Shown here piece by piece: positions 1-11,477 of a DNA stretch of 64,000 bases. This stretch comes from Porodaedalea pini (Eukaryota > Basidiomycota > Agaricomycetes > Hymenochaetales > Hymenochaetaceae). Made by a program: the position numbers and the translations under genes. The notes under the pieces are model-generated. The model made no database searches. It saw only the letters and a list, made by a program, of their open reading frames with translations, and was not told the DNA's origin. The stretch's first letter is position 1; every line of letters begins with the position of its first letter. Location of the stretch: the NCBI GenBank assembly GCA_002794775.1, contig NBAY01000001.1, positions 992,001 to 1,056,000 on the forward strand. Direction: 5' to 3'.

Positions 1-938
1 TCATCCTTCTTCTCCGGGGCCTTCTTCTGCTCCTGCTCAGACTTTGCATTGCCGTTCGGCACAGCTGTGCCGTCCTCAGCTTTCAGCTTCTTGTTCAGCT
101 TCTTCTGCTGTTTCTTGCTGAGCTTCGTCTCGCCGTCGGTCACCCCTTCTGTTATATCGGAATCACGAGGTCTTTTCTTGGAAGCAGAGGTGGAAGAAAT
201 TTCTTCCTTGACCCCATCCTTGATCTCCTCAAAGCGACTGCAAACACAAAAATGAGTGGCTATCTTCGATATGAAAGGCCAAAATAGCCTACTGAGAATC
301 GTCCCCTGCTCCGCTGTCGCCCTCCAGCACGTCGATCTCAGAAGGATCCATTTCAACGTCTGAACTGACATCGCGGAGGTCATAGGCCTCTTCATCGCTG
401 ATTTCAGATTCGTCAGCTGGGAAGTCCGACGGCTGGGCTACAAACAGAAACTATTCATCAGGATGAAAGAATGAAAAGCCACCAGGCCTGCGTACTGATG
501 TAGTTTCCGCTCAGATAAACAGTGCTGAAATTTGGAGTGTTAAACGGGCAATATGAGTAATGAAGTTATACACTTACTTTTTTCCAACAACCTCAAACTC
601 CACTTCATCGTCCTCGCTAATGATGAGGTCCAGGGAAGATTGCTCGATCTAAATAAGAAATGAGAAACATATTCCTTTGTAACTATGCTAAACCACACCT
701 GTCCAGGTGTCAAAGAGCAGAGAATTGTAGACATAGTAGGAGGAAGAGAATCTTCATCGTCATCTTCGTCGATAGCCTGGGGTGTCATGTACGTGAACTT
801 GACAGAGGAACGGGCCTTCTCGTCGGAGAGCTTGGCATCGAGAGCAGCACCCGTGATACGAATATCCGCCTGCGCGACAAGCTTGGTCTTCTTTCCCGGC
901 TCGACGCGCACACTCCAGACAGCAACTGCGGTGGCCAT
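1..938 (-). CDS. FPR4: Fpr4-type nucleolar FKBP peptidyl-prolyl isomerase, N-terminal part
   Basis: Partial gene running off the left edge; only the N-terminal half is present. It starts MATAVAVWSVRVEPGKK, the nucleoplasmin-like fold that opens fungal Fpr3/Fpr4. The acidic tracts (AIDEDDDEDS, ISEDDEVEFEV, SDEEAYDLRD) and a Lys-rich linker (LSKKQQKKLNKKLKAE) just before the window edge follow the family order. The catalytic FKBP domain would lie beyond position 1. Family members are nucleolar histone chaperones with proline isomerase activity that act on histone tails and rDNA chromatin. At least three introns are visible, for example a donor near 702. The gene is divergent to ARPC4, with starts 183 bp apart. 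Fpr3 and Fpr4 cannot be told apart from this part. Confidence 0.85.
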
Positions 939-1121
939 TTTGTGAAAGCGACTGCAATAGGACAGGTGTTGAGCACGACAACTGCAAAGCTCGAAATTTC
1001 AGTTTTTGACATTTCAGAGGACTTTTTCAAACCCCGCAGTCACGTGCGAAACCACGCGATCGTCATTTCCACTCTCCCGACTCGCGTAGGGCAACGCCTG
1101 CACCTATCATCGCTGCCGCAC
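939..1121. promoter_or_regulatory. Short bidirectional promoter spacer
   Basis: These 183 bp separate the divergent start codons of the Fpr4-like gene and ARPC4, so they must hold both 5' UTRs and both core promoters. A CACGTG E-box-like core lies near 1042. No TATA box is evident. Function is inferred only from gene layout. Confidence 0.4.
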
Positions 1122-1981
1122 ATGGTGAGCAGCCCTTCACCGTCGAAGGTTCTCATGCTCGACGGCATTTCAGACTAACAATTTATTTAGTCAAACGTTC
1201 TCAGACCATACCTAGCCGCTGTGCGGTCAACGTTGACTGCTGCGCTGACGCTGCAGGACTTTGCTTCACAGGTGCGAACTTGAATTGAATCGCATTTAAT
1301 CGGAACTCAGAAAAATTTCTATTGCTAGGTTGTAGAGAGGCATAATTTCCCCGAGGTGGAGGTCAGGTGCGTACTTTCATCCTCCTACGTATGTATTTGT
1401 CTAGGCTCACCTGCTGCGGCCAGAGCATCGAAGGAAGTGCTACTGAATCCCTTAACGATCTCACGAAATGAGAATGAACGTGTCTATATCGAGCCTTCTA
1501 TCAACTCCATTCGTGTTAGCATAAAGATCAAGCAGGCCGACGAGATTGAGAGGATTTTGTGTCATAAGTTCACGCGCTTTATGATGCAACGGGCGGAGAG
1601 CTTCATAGTCCTGCGGAGAAAACCTGTGCCTGTGAGTAGCAAGAAGCCTATTTGTGTCTCCATCCGTCTTTTCGCCTGTCCTCTGCCTTATTTGCACTCT
1701 TTCTTTTATCTTGCCTGACCGAAACTGATCTCTCTATATGCAGGGATACGATATCTCGTTCTTGATCACCAACAACCATTCAGAAACTATGCTGAAGCAC
1801 AAAATTGTCGATTTCATTATCCAATTCATGGAGGAAGTGGACAAAGAAATCAGCGAGATGAAGCTCAGCCTCAACGCTCGTGCGCGCATTGTTGCCGAAT
1901 CATACCTTTCTGCGGTGCGTTATGTCGCCTTTCGCTTTGAGATTACTCTCTGACAAGATTATTTGTTAGTTCGGATCGTAG
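1122..1981 (+). CDS. ARPC4: Arp2/3 complex subunit 4 (ARPC4, p20)
   Basis: Encodes the 20-kDa core subunit of the actin-nucleating Arp2/3 complex; in yeast the orthologue is Arc19. The first exon is the bare ATG at 1122-1124, followed by a GT-AG intron. Later exons read [33 protein letters not shown] and [16 protein letters not shown]. The hallmark blocks [28 protein letters not shown] and [20 protein letters not shown] then follow. The last exon adds only FGS and the stop at 1979-1981. Length is about 170 residues, the normal size for the family. ARPC4 pairs with ARPC2 to form the spine of the complex in cortical actin patches. Nothing is broken. Confidence 0.95.
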
Positions 1982-2378
1982 CTCTTCCTCAACTTTTTCA
2001 TGAGTCACCTGCATTGACAGCTTGTAGACTATTATATTGCACTGTATCAGAAGGGGAAAAGAATCAGTTGACTTTGCCCTCGGCCGTGTCGAGGAACAGA
2101 GACTGTTTATTGTGAACATCGTTTGTGCCGTAGCTTTACTCAATATTTAGCTCGCTGTTTATGTGTGTCGTTCACCCAGTCTTGATGAGATCCTTTAACG
2201 CCCTCGATAAGGTTTGGTGGCTTTGTTCCGTAAACGCGTCAAACCGACGCGTGTATTACGTGCGCACAGTCTCGACCGCGACGCGTTTTGCGCTTTGTCT
2301 TACAACTACGAGAAGAATCCAGAAACGCAACGTCTGCTGCGTCCAGCTCATCAGCCCAGGACGGCGTGAAGGAGAAAG
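1982..2378. other. Intergenic, 397 bp
   Basis: Lies between the ARPC4 stop and the helicase start. It should hold the ARPC4 3' UTR and the helicase promoter. No convincing reading frame, RNA gene or repeat was seen. Confidence 0.5.
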
Positions 2379-5300
2379 ATGTCATCCGCAGCGCATATGC
2401 TGGAGGTAGTTCCTGTTGCACTCAGCTCGTAAACCTGGTCAGTTGACAACCTGCTAATTCATTGCAGTACAGCAAGTCGGGTCGTGCTAAATGCAATGGC
2501 CCTCTGCCATGCCACGGTTCGACCATCGACCTTGGTACACTTCGGTACGGACAGGTATTTCTCGGCGAATACGGTGAGCAAGTGAAGTGGAGACATTGGT
2601 GAGTCTGTTAAAGTGACGAAGTTTCAATTCTGCGACTGAGGCTCACTGTCTAAATTTCAGGGGTTGTGTAACCCCAGGTATTCTGCAAAAGCTTGCTGTG
2701 ACCGACTTGGATCATATACCTGGCTTTAGTAGCTTGCGACACACTGACCAGGCTAAAATTAGACGGGCTATTGCGCGCAAACGCGTCGACCCTGCAGACA
2801 TACCTGAGTCTGCTAAAAACCCTACACTACCGTCGCCTACTCAAGCGCCGAAGTCCACTTCGGGGAATGGAAAGAGGAAGGCGTCTACAATATCAGGTCC
2901 GAGCTCGTCGCAAACACAAGCGTCATCTTCGTCGCAGACGCCAGCGACGCACCGTTCAAGTGGGCTGTTGCCCAGCGACATCATCGAAATTGGCGATGCC
3001 GACGAGGATGAACTGGAGCAGGAGACAAGAGATGAACTCTACTGCGTGATGAAGACGCAGGTTGTCGGAGTCCAGTACTACAATGGTATGCGTCAATCAA
3101 ACACTTTGTCAAACGAACGCCAACCTTGTATTAGGTATGGTCGGCCCCGGTGAAGAGATTAGACTGGAAAGAGAGCCACAAAATAAATACGATAGGTATG
3201 CTGCATTTAAGAGGGCAATAATGTTGTTTTTCATGCTTTCGCAGATGGGCAATACAGGTTAAGAATATCGCCGGTACTCAAGTTGGGCATCTGAGTCGTA
3301 ACCTAGCGGCGAAGCTAAGTCCACTTCTTGACCGACGACTAGTCAGCATAGAGGGTATCATCCAGGAAGGAAACTGTGAGTTGAAAACATTTCACAGCTA
3401 CTTGACGTTTTCTCAAGATCGATTGCAGTGCATAAAAGACTCTATTCGATGTCATTGTAAACTCTCTAGCCATCCCACCTATCTGTAGTTTTTGATCATC
3501 TCATCCAGGACTCTCAAAATATACGGTGCTTCCGACCAACATGAGCAGCTTGAACCTCTGCTCGTCTGGGCAACTCCGCACCAGCGAGGATTCCCTCCTG
3601 CAAGGGCCGACGGCTCTCGCGAAATTCCCGGCTTATCGGAAGCTCCTCGAACCCATACGTATACCTCATACACTGACACTGAGGTTTCCGTCGGGCGTAA
3701 AGTTTCACCTGAGCAAGCGCGGAAGTTACAAGCTCAACAGGCGGCACAGGCGGATGCGATGCGGAAGGCGGCGGAGCTAAACTCAATCCTCAACAGTCTG
3801 GAGAAGGTGGATGACGAGAGCCGTAGAAACTCGTTGTTGGACACATTGTGCTCAGCAGAAGATGTCCTTAAGTTGCCTCGGTATCCAAACCCGCCTGGAT
3901 TGGTTAATGGCGATCTTGTCGTCGACCTTCTAAAGCATCAGGTTCGCTCAATTTCTTTACTGTGAAAAATTGCATGCCTGGAATAATTTGCAGAGCCAAG
4001 CCCTGCAATGGTGTATTGACCATGAATACCCCAAACTTCCGACCAAAGAGACGGACAAGCCTGTTCAATTTTGGCAATTCAGGAAAAACGGAAACAAGGT
4101 GCGTCTATTCCACATCCTCTAATGACTCTTTGCCTTACCGATTGTCTATACAGACTTACTACTATAATAGTGCGTGAGATTGTTATGTTGTCTGTTTTGC
4201 TTTCTTTGACAGGAACACAGTTGCAACGAAGACGCCGCAGGAAGCTGTACCAATTCTTGGTAGAGGTGCGCTTTGCGCAGACAGTATGGGCTTGGCGAGT
4301 GGTTCGATTATTCACTATAATCTCCTACTGACGAGACTCTGCAGGGAAAGACGCTGACAATGCTTGCATTGATCCTTGCTACCAAGACCGATGTGCCGTC
4401 CGAGTTTTCGCGTGCAACTTTAATAGGTGAGCAGTGCAGCTTTTATTGATCATAGACGAACTTATCCCTTCGTAAAGTGGTGCCTTTGTCGTTGATTTCC
4501 AACTGGGAAGGACAGATCAAAGAGCACTGTGAGCGCGACGCAATCAAGTATCACGTCTATTACGGCGCAGGAAGGTCGATTAACCCGGACCGTTTGAAGA
4601 AGTACGACGTCGTCATCACCACGTACCAGGTGGTGACAGGCGAACATGCTGGAGCAACATCAAAGAATGCAATGCACAGCGGTCTGGGGCCTTCAAAACG
4701 CCAGAAGACAGGGACAGGATTGTTCGGTGTTCAATGGAAGGTTAGTCTACTAGTCTATCAGCTATCAAGCACGCCTCGGATAAAGCTGACTCATTCTGAA
4801 GCGTGTTATCCTCGATGAGGGTCACACTATTAGGAATCCTCGGACAAAGATGGCGAAGGCTGCTTGCGCTCTAGCTGCTCAGCGTCGCTGGGTAGTAACG
4901 GGAACTCCTATCGTGAGTCCCATGATGTGACCCCGTCGCTCGTATACTTACTGTGATTGACTTTCGTAGATCAATACGCCAAGGGTGACTATGGATTTGA
5001 AACTGGTGCAGAACTGATCAACTGACGTAATTTTGAAGGATCTGGGTTCAATTCTCTCTTTCTTGCAGATCTGCAAGCCATTAGATAGCGAGGATTTCTT
5101 CAAGCGTTTGCTCTTACGTCCTCTGAAAGATGGAATGCCTGAAGGCTATCAACTCCTGCGAGTAAGAAACGCTTTCACCGAAGAAACAGGACAGCCGCAA
5201 ATAATGTATTTTCAGGCTTTGATGAGTCAAATTTGCATTCGACGTACTAAGGAGGTAAGCCTTTCCACCTCTAAGTATCGATAAATGTGGCTAAATCATC

Positions 5301-7527
5301 TTAGATGCATGACAGTGATGGAAATCCCCTTGTCCCCCTTCCAGGAGTAAGGCGACCACATAATCCCATTCGCTTTTGAGAGTTAGTACTGAGAAGATGG
5401 TGCCAATCCTTCTAGGTCGAGATGGTTACTATTCCTGTTAAGCTCGATCCTTCGACGAGAGTATGTTTAAGCTTTCGATCTTCTTTGACCATTGCGCTGA
5501 TCTGTCATGAAGGAACTCTACGACACAATCGAAGACCTGTCTCAGCAGAAATTCCAGACCTTAATGGATGAGCAAGGTGGTATAACTGTAAGTTGTTCGC
5601 TCGTTATACGACAGCCAAGCACCGATAATATGCCAACTATCAGGTGCCTACCAACGTCTTGAGTATGCTTACTCGACTTCGTCAAATTGTCCTTCATCCT
5701 GGCTTGATTCCGTCTAATTATGTGCAGCAAATGCAGGAATCTGTGAACGACGATAATCAGAATAAACCTGGTACACTCATAACAGTAACACCGGAGCTCA
5801 AGCTCCGTCTTCAGGCAACTCTGGTACAGATGATAGAAGACAGCGAGGTACGTGCCCCAGGAATTTGGGCATTCACGTAACATAACTAATGACCTATTCA
5901 AAAGGAATGTCCAGTCTGCTTCGAAGTGCTGACCGATCCGAGGATCACAGGCTGCGCACATGCGTTTTGTCTTGCATGGTGAGTGATGGCGATCCTTATG
6001 CCCCTAGCTAGTCCACTGACAATACCATTAGTATCAGTGAAATCATCATGAGGGACTCAAGATGTCCAATGGTATCGAGTTCTCCTTACGATTGCTATCA
6101 TTGCGACTCACGAGTTTTACGCGGATAGGATAGGAGACAAATCACTATGGCGGATCTTGTGGAGCCTGCCCCGCCTACCGAGCTAACGCAGGCATTCCCT
6201 AAGGACCGTCCTGAGGAGGACGATGACAATGAATTACGTACGGGTTCCTCAGCTAAGATAGAACAACTCGTCAATCTTTTGCAATTGACTCCGAGCAACG
6301 AAAAGTCACTGGTTTTTTCGCAATTCACTTCATTTTTGGACAAGGTAACTTATTATTAAGTATCTGGATAGCTTGCCAGTGATATCTGACGTTGTTCAAG
6401 ATTGAAGAGGCTCTGATTCAGGCCGAGTAAGTGTCTATTGCCTCATTCACAGAACGTTATCTCTCATGTTGTTTCATGTAGTATCCCATACGTACGCTTT
6501 GATGGAAAAATGTCCGCGAAAAGGCGCCAGGAGACCTTAGAACGGTTCAACATTCCTCTCCGAGATGAATACTGCGCTCCCAAGTCTCAGCCGTCACCCC
6601 CATCTACTTCGGTACCGTCCCGCAGCAGACGAAAGAAAAACAACACCATCATCCTTGACGACGACAGCGACTTTGAAAACGATAAGGACGGCGATTTTGT
6701 TACTGGTGCTGGTGATAATGATTCAGATGACAGCTTTCTGGATGACGATGACGCTTCGGTTTGGGTCAAGAAATCTAAGGGGAAGGGGAAGGGAAAGGGA
6801 AAGGCCAAAGCAACACTTACAAACTCGAAGTTCGCTAGTAGCGATGGCCCAAACCCCAAAGTCATGCTTATCTCGCTGAAGGCTGGCTCTCTTGGACTGA
6901 ACCTTACTGTTGCGAACAACGTATACCTGTGAGTGTTATTTCAAACTCGATTAAGGTATACAACTCATTCTCTTGGATGCTCATCTACACAGAATGGATC
7001 CGTAAGTCTCTTCGTGTGAAACTGCAAGAGCTCTGTTAATCAGTAAAGCAGATGGTGGCAGGAGGGCATCGAAAGCCAGGCCATTGATAGGTGCAACCGG
7101 TGGGTACCGAACAAAGGTTTCGGTCTGCAAATAAGTTCTGACGAGGATCATGTAAGCATCGGACAAACGAAGAAAGTCCACGTCTACCAACTCATAGCCG
7201 AGAATACCGTGGAGTCGAAGGTCATCGACATACAGGAGAGAAAGAAGAAATTGATCAACGAGGTCCACATTTCGCATTTCACCACTCACATACTTACTCA
7301 TACGGACACTGTTCTTTCTGCCTAGGCTTTCTCCGGAATCAAGAACGCGGGAACGCAAAGACAGAAGAGAGAAGCACGCATGCAAGGTTCGTCGTCGTCT
7401 TTATTGTTTTTACATACTGGGACTAAATAGGCCGATTCCTATAGATCTCATTCAGCTGTTTGGTATGCGCCAACAGGCGGCGACCAAGTCCCAGTCGACC
7501 TTGGACCAATTCGCAGGCTCTGCTTAG
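2379..7527 (+). CDS. PARP-zinc-finger / HIRAN / SNF2 / RING helicase, Rad5-HLTF-like
   Basis: A many-exon gene for a predicted nuclear DNA-dependent ATPase of about 1,300 residues. Exon 1 (2379-2405) encodes MSSAAHMLE and joins a PARP-type zinc finger (about residues 8-90: YSKSGRAKCNGPLPC, then VKWRHWGCVTP). A Ser-rich linker follows, then a HIRAN domain (GVQYYNGMVGPGEE, GHLSRNLAAKL). The SNF2 ATPase has Walker A DSMGLGKTLTM, the DEGH box (VILDEGHTIRN) and WVVTGTP. A RING sits inside the ATPase (CPVC to CAHAFCLAC to CPMD, Asp at the last ligand place). The helicase C domain ends ALIQADIPYVRFDG, SLKAGSLGLNL and DRCNRIGQTKKVHVYQL. An acidic insert lies near 6640-6830. Rad5/HLTF proteins reverse stalled forks and ubiquitylate PCNA. 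A 16-nt exon (4154-4169) and a GC-AG intron (4295-4344) are predicted. The PARP finger is the odd part. Confidence 0.88.
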
Positions 7528-7922
7528 AACATCGTACTTCGCTCCATTGCTGCCGAGCGATCTAGCCTTCACCCTTGTCCATCTCGTTATCCCATGCTAC
7601 ACCAATACTTTCGACTCTGATGCTTATCTTGCCAGCTTTCTTGCAGTCCGCAGTTGTTATCTTCTGTGCTGAATCTTGCTACATCCCAATAATAAAAGTT
7701 GTTTAGTACTATATATCTTGCTATCGTACACAAATTCTGGTACTCAAGTTAGAGGTTGATAATTTTCAGTTAGTAATTTCAAATCACCGATAGTCTGTCG
7801 ATTTCTAATATTGCACCAGATAAAGGAAGCTACGCCAGAAGGATGAGGATTCCCTACAGTACAGACCGATGAGCAAAGATTATATACATATTTCCACCGT
7901 AGACAGTAAACCCAAGCTGAAA
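7528..7922. other. Convergent 3' intergenic region
   Basis: These 395 bp lie between two converging genes, the helicase and the Ctr transporter. They contain AT-rich stretches and an AATAATAAA-type sequence near 7690 that could serve polyadenylation. No gene was seen. Confidence 0.45.
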
Positions 7923-8864
7923 TCAATGACACGCCATTCCCTTGTCCCCTGCGCCGCCGAAGAGAACTCCGTCGATATCCATCTGTCCGCCTAGGTAATA
8001 ATGTCCGACGGAGGCGCCGAGGACCACGGCCAGAATGAGATACGCCTATGTAGCCAACAAGTAGGGTCAGATTCGCATATATAGTCAAGAGATTTATGGG
8101 ATACGCGCATTGTAAGTCATGAATACCAGCATGAGAAAGAACGACAGGAAGACTGTCGCGCCATATAGCACCGCACGCAGCGCGCGAGCAGGCAGGGGTA
8201 CCCTCGTCCTAAACGCAGTCAGCCTCTCGCCCGAAAATCACAGAGTGGATACCAGATTCGAACACGCTTCCAACAAAGAATAAGATCCTAATAAAAACGG
8301 GGGAGAAAAAAAATGAAGTCTACGCACAGCTGCGCGGACTTGGAGGAGCCAGTCAACAACGCCGCGTCTTCGTCTGCAGATTCACCGGGGCTCGGGCTGC
8401 GCCGCCGGGGACTCACCCGGCCTTTGCCCTTCCCTTCGGCGAGCGAGCGCGCGACGCTGCGGTCGACGCGCCGCGCGAAGGCGCGCAGCCACTCGTAGAA
8501 CACGCCGAGCGCGACGATGGCAAAGAAGGAGAGCACGAAGGACGCATTCGAGCGGATGCTGCGGAGAGTGAGTTCATGTTTTCATTCGAGTGAGCTGCTG
8601 CGTAGTTTTATATCAAGGCGAGGTGACAGGCTTACTGCCACTGAGGAAAGACTATACAGGTGTCGATTATTTGTGTGTTCCTGTGAAGAATACGAACGGC
8701 GAAGGTCAACTGGCGCAGAAAGTCATGACACGTACGTCGCGTCCCACGCACCAGATCATGTTCATTGCACATTTGCCGCCCATGTCCATGCCGCCATGCC
8801 CATGGTCCATGTCGGGCATACCATGATCCATACCCTCGTGGCCGCTGTGATCGAAGTGGTTCAT
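7923..8864 (-). CDS. Ctr-family copper transporter
   Basis: A high-affinity Cu(I) importer that works as a trimer in the plasma or vacuolar membrane. The start at 8864 opens a His/Met-rich ectodomain (MNHFDHSGHEGMDHGMPDMD), the classic copper-capturing tail. After two introns comes TM1 (ASFVLSFFAIVALGVFYEWL), then a charged Arg-rich cytosolic loop (RSPSPGESADEDAALL). TM2-TM3 carry the pore signature MxxxM in LSFFLMLVFMTYNAYL and GxxxG in LGASVGHYYLG. The protein ends GMACH. Total is roughly 210 residues, normal for fungal Ctr proteins. The stop is at 7923-7925. Which membrane it serves cannot be decided here. Confidence 0.93.
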
Positions 8865-9549
8865 GGTCGTAGTGAAGCAAGAAAGTAAGATATGATGAGA
8901 GAGAGAGGAGCAACGCAACACTCTGGACCTGCTGCGGCTCGCGGGTCGTTACGGAAGCATTTAATATATTCAATTCAGTTTCAATTGAAGTGTTTAGAAC
9001 AAACAACACTTGGTTGTCAACTATCCTACACAAATGATCACTTGAATTAGCTACGACAGCAAAATGAAAGAAAAGGAAGACAAGGCAACATGACAAAAGT
9101 GAGATGAATGTGTAGGAGAGCGAATGGCAAATTTAGTGGTGGATGATATACCTAGTACGTGTGGCGAGCGGCGGGAGGATAGCATAGATGGGTCCGAAAA
9201 TGAGAAAGAGGACTTTTTGGTTGATGCGTACGCAGACATCGGTTGCGTTCACAGCATAGTGCACTGCAGACTGCCCTTGAGTTCAGGCCGTATGAGATAA
9301 AACAACGAAACCGAACTGCAAATGAAAGCAAGGCGGACAAAACAGAAAGCGAAGCGAAGAAAGCACAGGTAATCTACGACAGCGATGCGAGGAGGGTTGA
9401 CAGAGACAATGATGTATGCACAGAATGGGGAGAAACAGATTGAGTCAAAAGTAAATTATAAATCATTGGTGGTCTGAATGCGTGTTGTTGTCAGACACAG
9501 GTCTTTCTGTCGTGGAGGGAAATTGAATATCGAGGTGTATTGAAGAGAC
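8865..9549. other. Intergenic, 685 bp
   Basis: Upstream of the Ctr start and downstream of the HMG-box stop, both on the minus strand. It should contain the copper transporter promoter. Short frames here have no recognisable product and I could not name a specific metal-response element. Confidence 0.4.
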
Positions 9550-11477
9550 TCATACGGGTCCCGAATCGTTGAAGCACGATGCAAACCAAGCGGTTTCCTT
9601 CTGTGCTTGCGTTTCATCGGAGGATGGAACAACGTTGGACGTCGAGAAATCAGCCATTGAGATTTCACCAATATCGAACTGACCGCCCAACCATGGACCC
9701 GCGGACACCGGCGTAGGAGGAAGAGATGAGAAAGGCCCTGACTGGAAGCCGGAACCGCAGTCTCCAATGTTCGCTGGCGGTTGAGTTGGAATACTTGAAG
9801 CACCGTTGCCTGACCCGATTTCAAAGCCGTCGTGCATTCCGAAATCACCGAAGGCCGGCATGCCCCAAGCAGAAGATCCCGTATCTGTATTCGACATAGT
9901 GTCCAAAAATCCCAGACCGCTGAATGCCTGATGGTTAGAGCTACTTGCACAAAGGTTCGTAGCGCTTCCGAAATCGAACGTTCCGGGCGCTGACGGCGAG
10001 ATTGCTGAAGACGACGACTCAGGTGGGCTTGGAAGGAAAGGAGATATACTAGATTTTTCAACCGACGCCGCGGGGGCACCATCTTGCACATGCTCAGCCG
10101 CCATGACACGCTCCCCGTTCGCACAAGCGTCTTGCTCATCAAGAAGAGCGTCACCGACTTCTTTGCCTGCAGACAGAAGGTGCTCAAGTGATACGTCTAA
10201 CTGAATGAACGGTTGCATGAAGATAGCCTCGTTGGCTTGATGAGGCATTGGGTCGTACGTGCTCGAGGAACCTTGTTCTGCGTGAGGGTTTGCAAGATCA
10301 CAATCATACTGGTCGTCCAATATGCCGGCCATATCACCTAAGGGAATACTGACGAGCCCGTTTGCTTCGAATTTATCAGACTGCATGCCGCCCTCGACAA
10401 AGCCAGGGGAGACGATGATATTGCCCGACGGCCTTTCAAATCGCTTTAGAGGATATGAGCAGATTAGCTAACCCATATGCTAACCACGAAACACGAGGTA
10501 CATACATTTGATACAGGACCTGGCATGTCCGGAGGGAACGCTTGGTTGAAAAACGCGTCAATATCGCTCATGCTACCCGTTACAATTTGCGACCAGTCAA
10601 CTGGAACGGATGACGATGAGCTCGGAGCCTGTGACGCGTCCAACGCCATGGAGCTGTCTGCCTGCCATGGCGTCGCGGTTGAGGAAGGGAAGGGGGCACA
10701 TTGCTGATACGCATCGCTTGCACACGCATTTGAAGGAGTCTGCGAAGCGCTAGGCATAGAAGCGCAGTCCGCAGACACGCCTCCGTCCGGCGGGTTCGAG
10801 TCAGCGGTAGACGTCCCACTCGCGACACGCGATTCGCTGTTGAGTGACTCGTCGCCAAGTGATGCAGCGGTCATCACAGGAGATGGGAACTGTGACATGG
10901 GAGGAGAGGGGCCGAGATCGCTGAAGGTGCAGACAGCCATTTTGTGAAGAGGGTGTCCCTGCGCAACGTCTGCAGGTGCGTCCGCAGGGATGCCCATCAT
11001 GGTTGGCGGTAAGTGGCCAGCGCGCAAAGCCTTCTCGATTTCTTTCTTCAGTTTTTCTTCCTCCCGCAAGCGTGCCTTCGCCTTTTTCTTTTCCTCACGT
11101 TCGCGCTCCTTATCCTCTTTCTTCTGTGGCTTGAAGACATAGTTTGGGAACTTCTGCGCGTGACGCTCCTTGCTGAGGTTCGCCTGATGCTCGAAATGCT
11201 TCCGGACTTCTGGACTTTCATTCGCCCACTGCGAGCCCAAAATCTTCGAGATCTGTGACTGTGGAGTACCCTTGAGATCAGGCCGTTTCTCAAGGAGACC
11301 CGAGAGCGCCCACGCGCGGTAAAGGATCCATGCGTTCTGAGGACGCGGCGGCTGAGGCGCGTTACCTCTGCTCGCCGTGGGTCTTAGAGAGCCTGGGACT
11401 GTATAAGGCTCGAGCACGACGTGCGCAATGGGGTCGAATCGCGCGTTTGAACGCGGGATGCGCTGTGGGCCAGGCAT
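9550..11477 (-). CDS. MATA-HMG box transcription factor
   Basis: Two exons (11477-10506 and 10443-9550) joined by a 62-nt intron. The N-terminal third holds a MATA-type HMG box (about residues 45-125: PRPQNAWILYRAWAL, SQISKILGSQWANES, HQANLSKERHAQKFPNYVFK). A very basic coiled stretch rich in K, E and R (KKEDKEREREEKKKAKARLR) follows. The rest is a long Ser/Pro/Gly-rich region of about 480 residues typical of an activation domain. Proteins of this kind in mushrooms (the Ste11/Pcc1/Prf1 group) bind pheromone-response-type DNA and control mating or fruiting. The exact orthologue is not certain. The start at 11477 gives the sensible N-terminus MPGPQRIPRSNARFDPIAHVV; an upstream start is possible. 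Confidence 0.85.

Noticed and set aside
8632..9096. Antisense ORF over the copper transporter start
   Set aside because: A shadow of the His/Met-rich coding exon in another frame, with no independent support.
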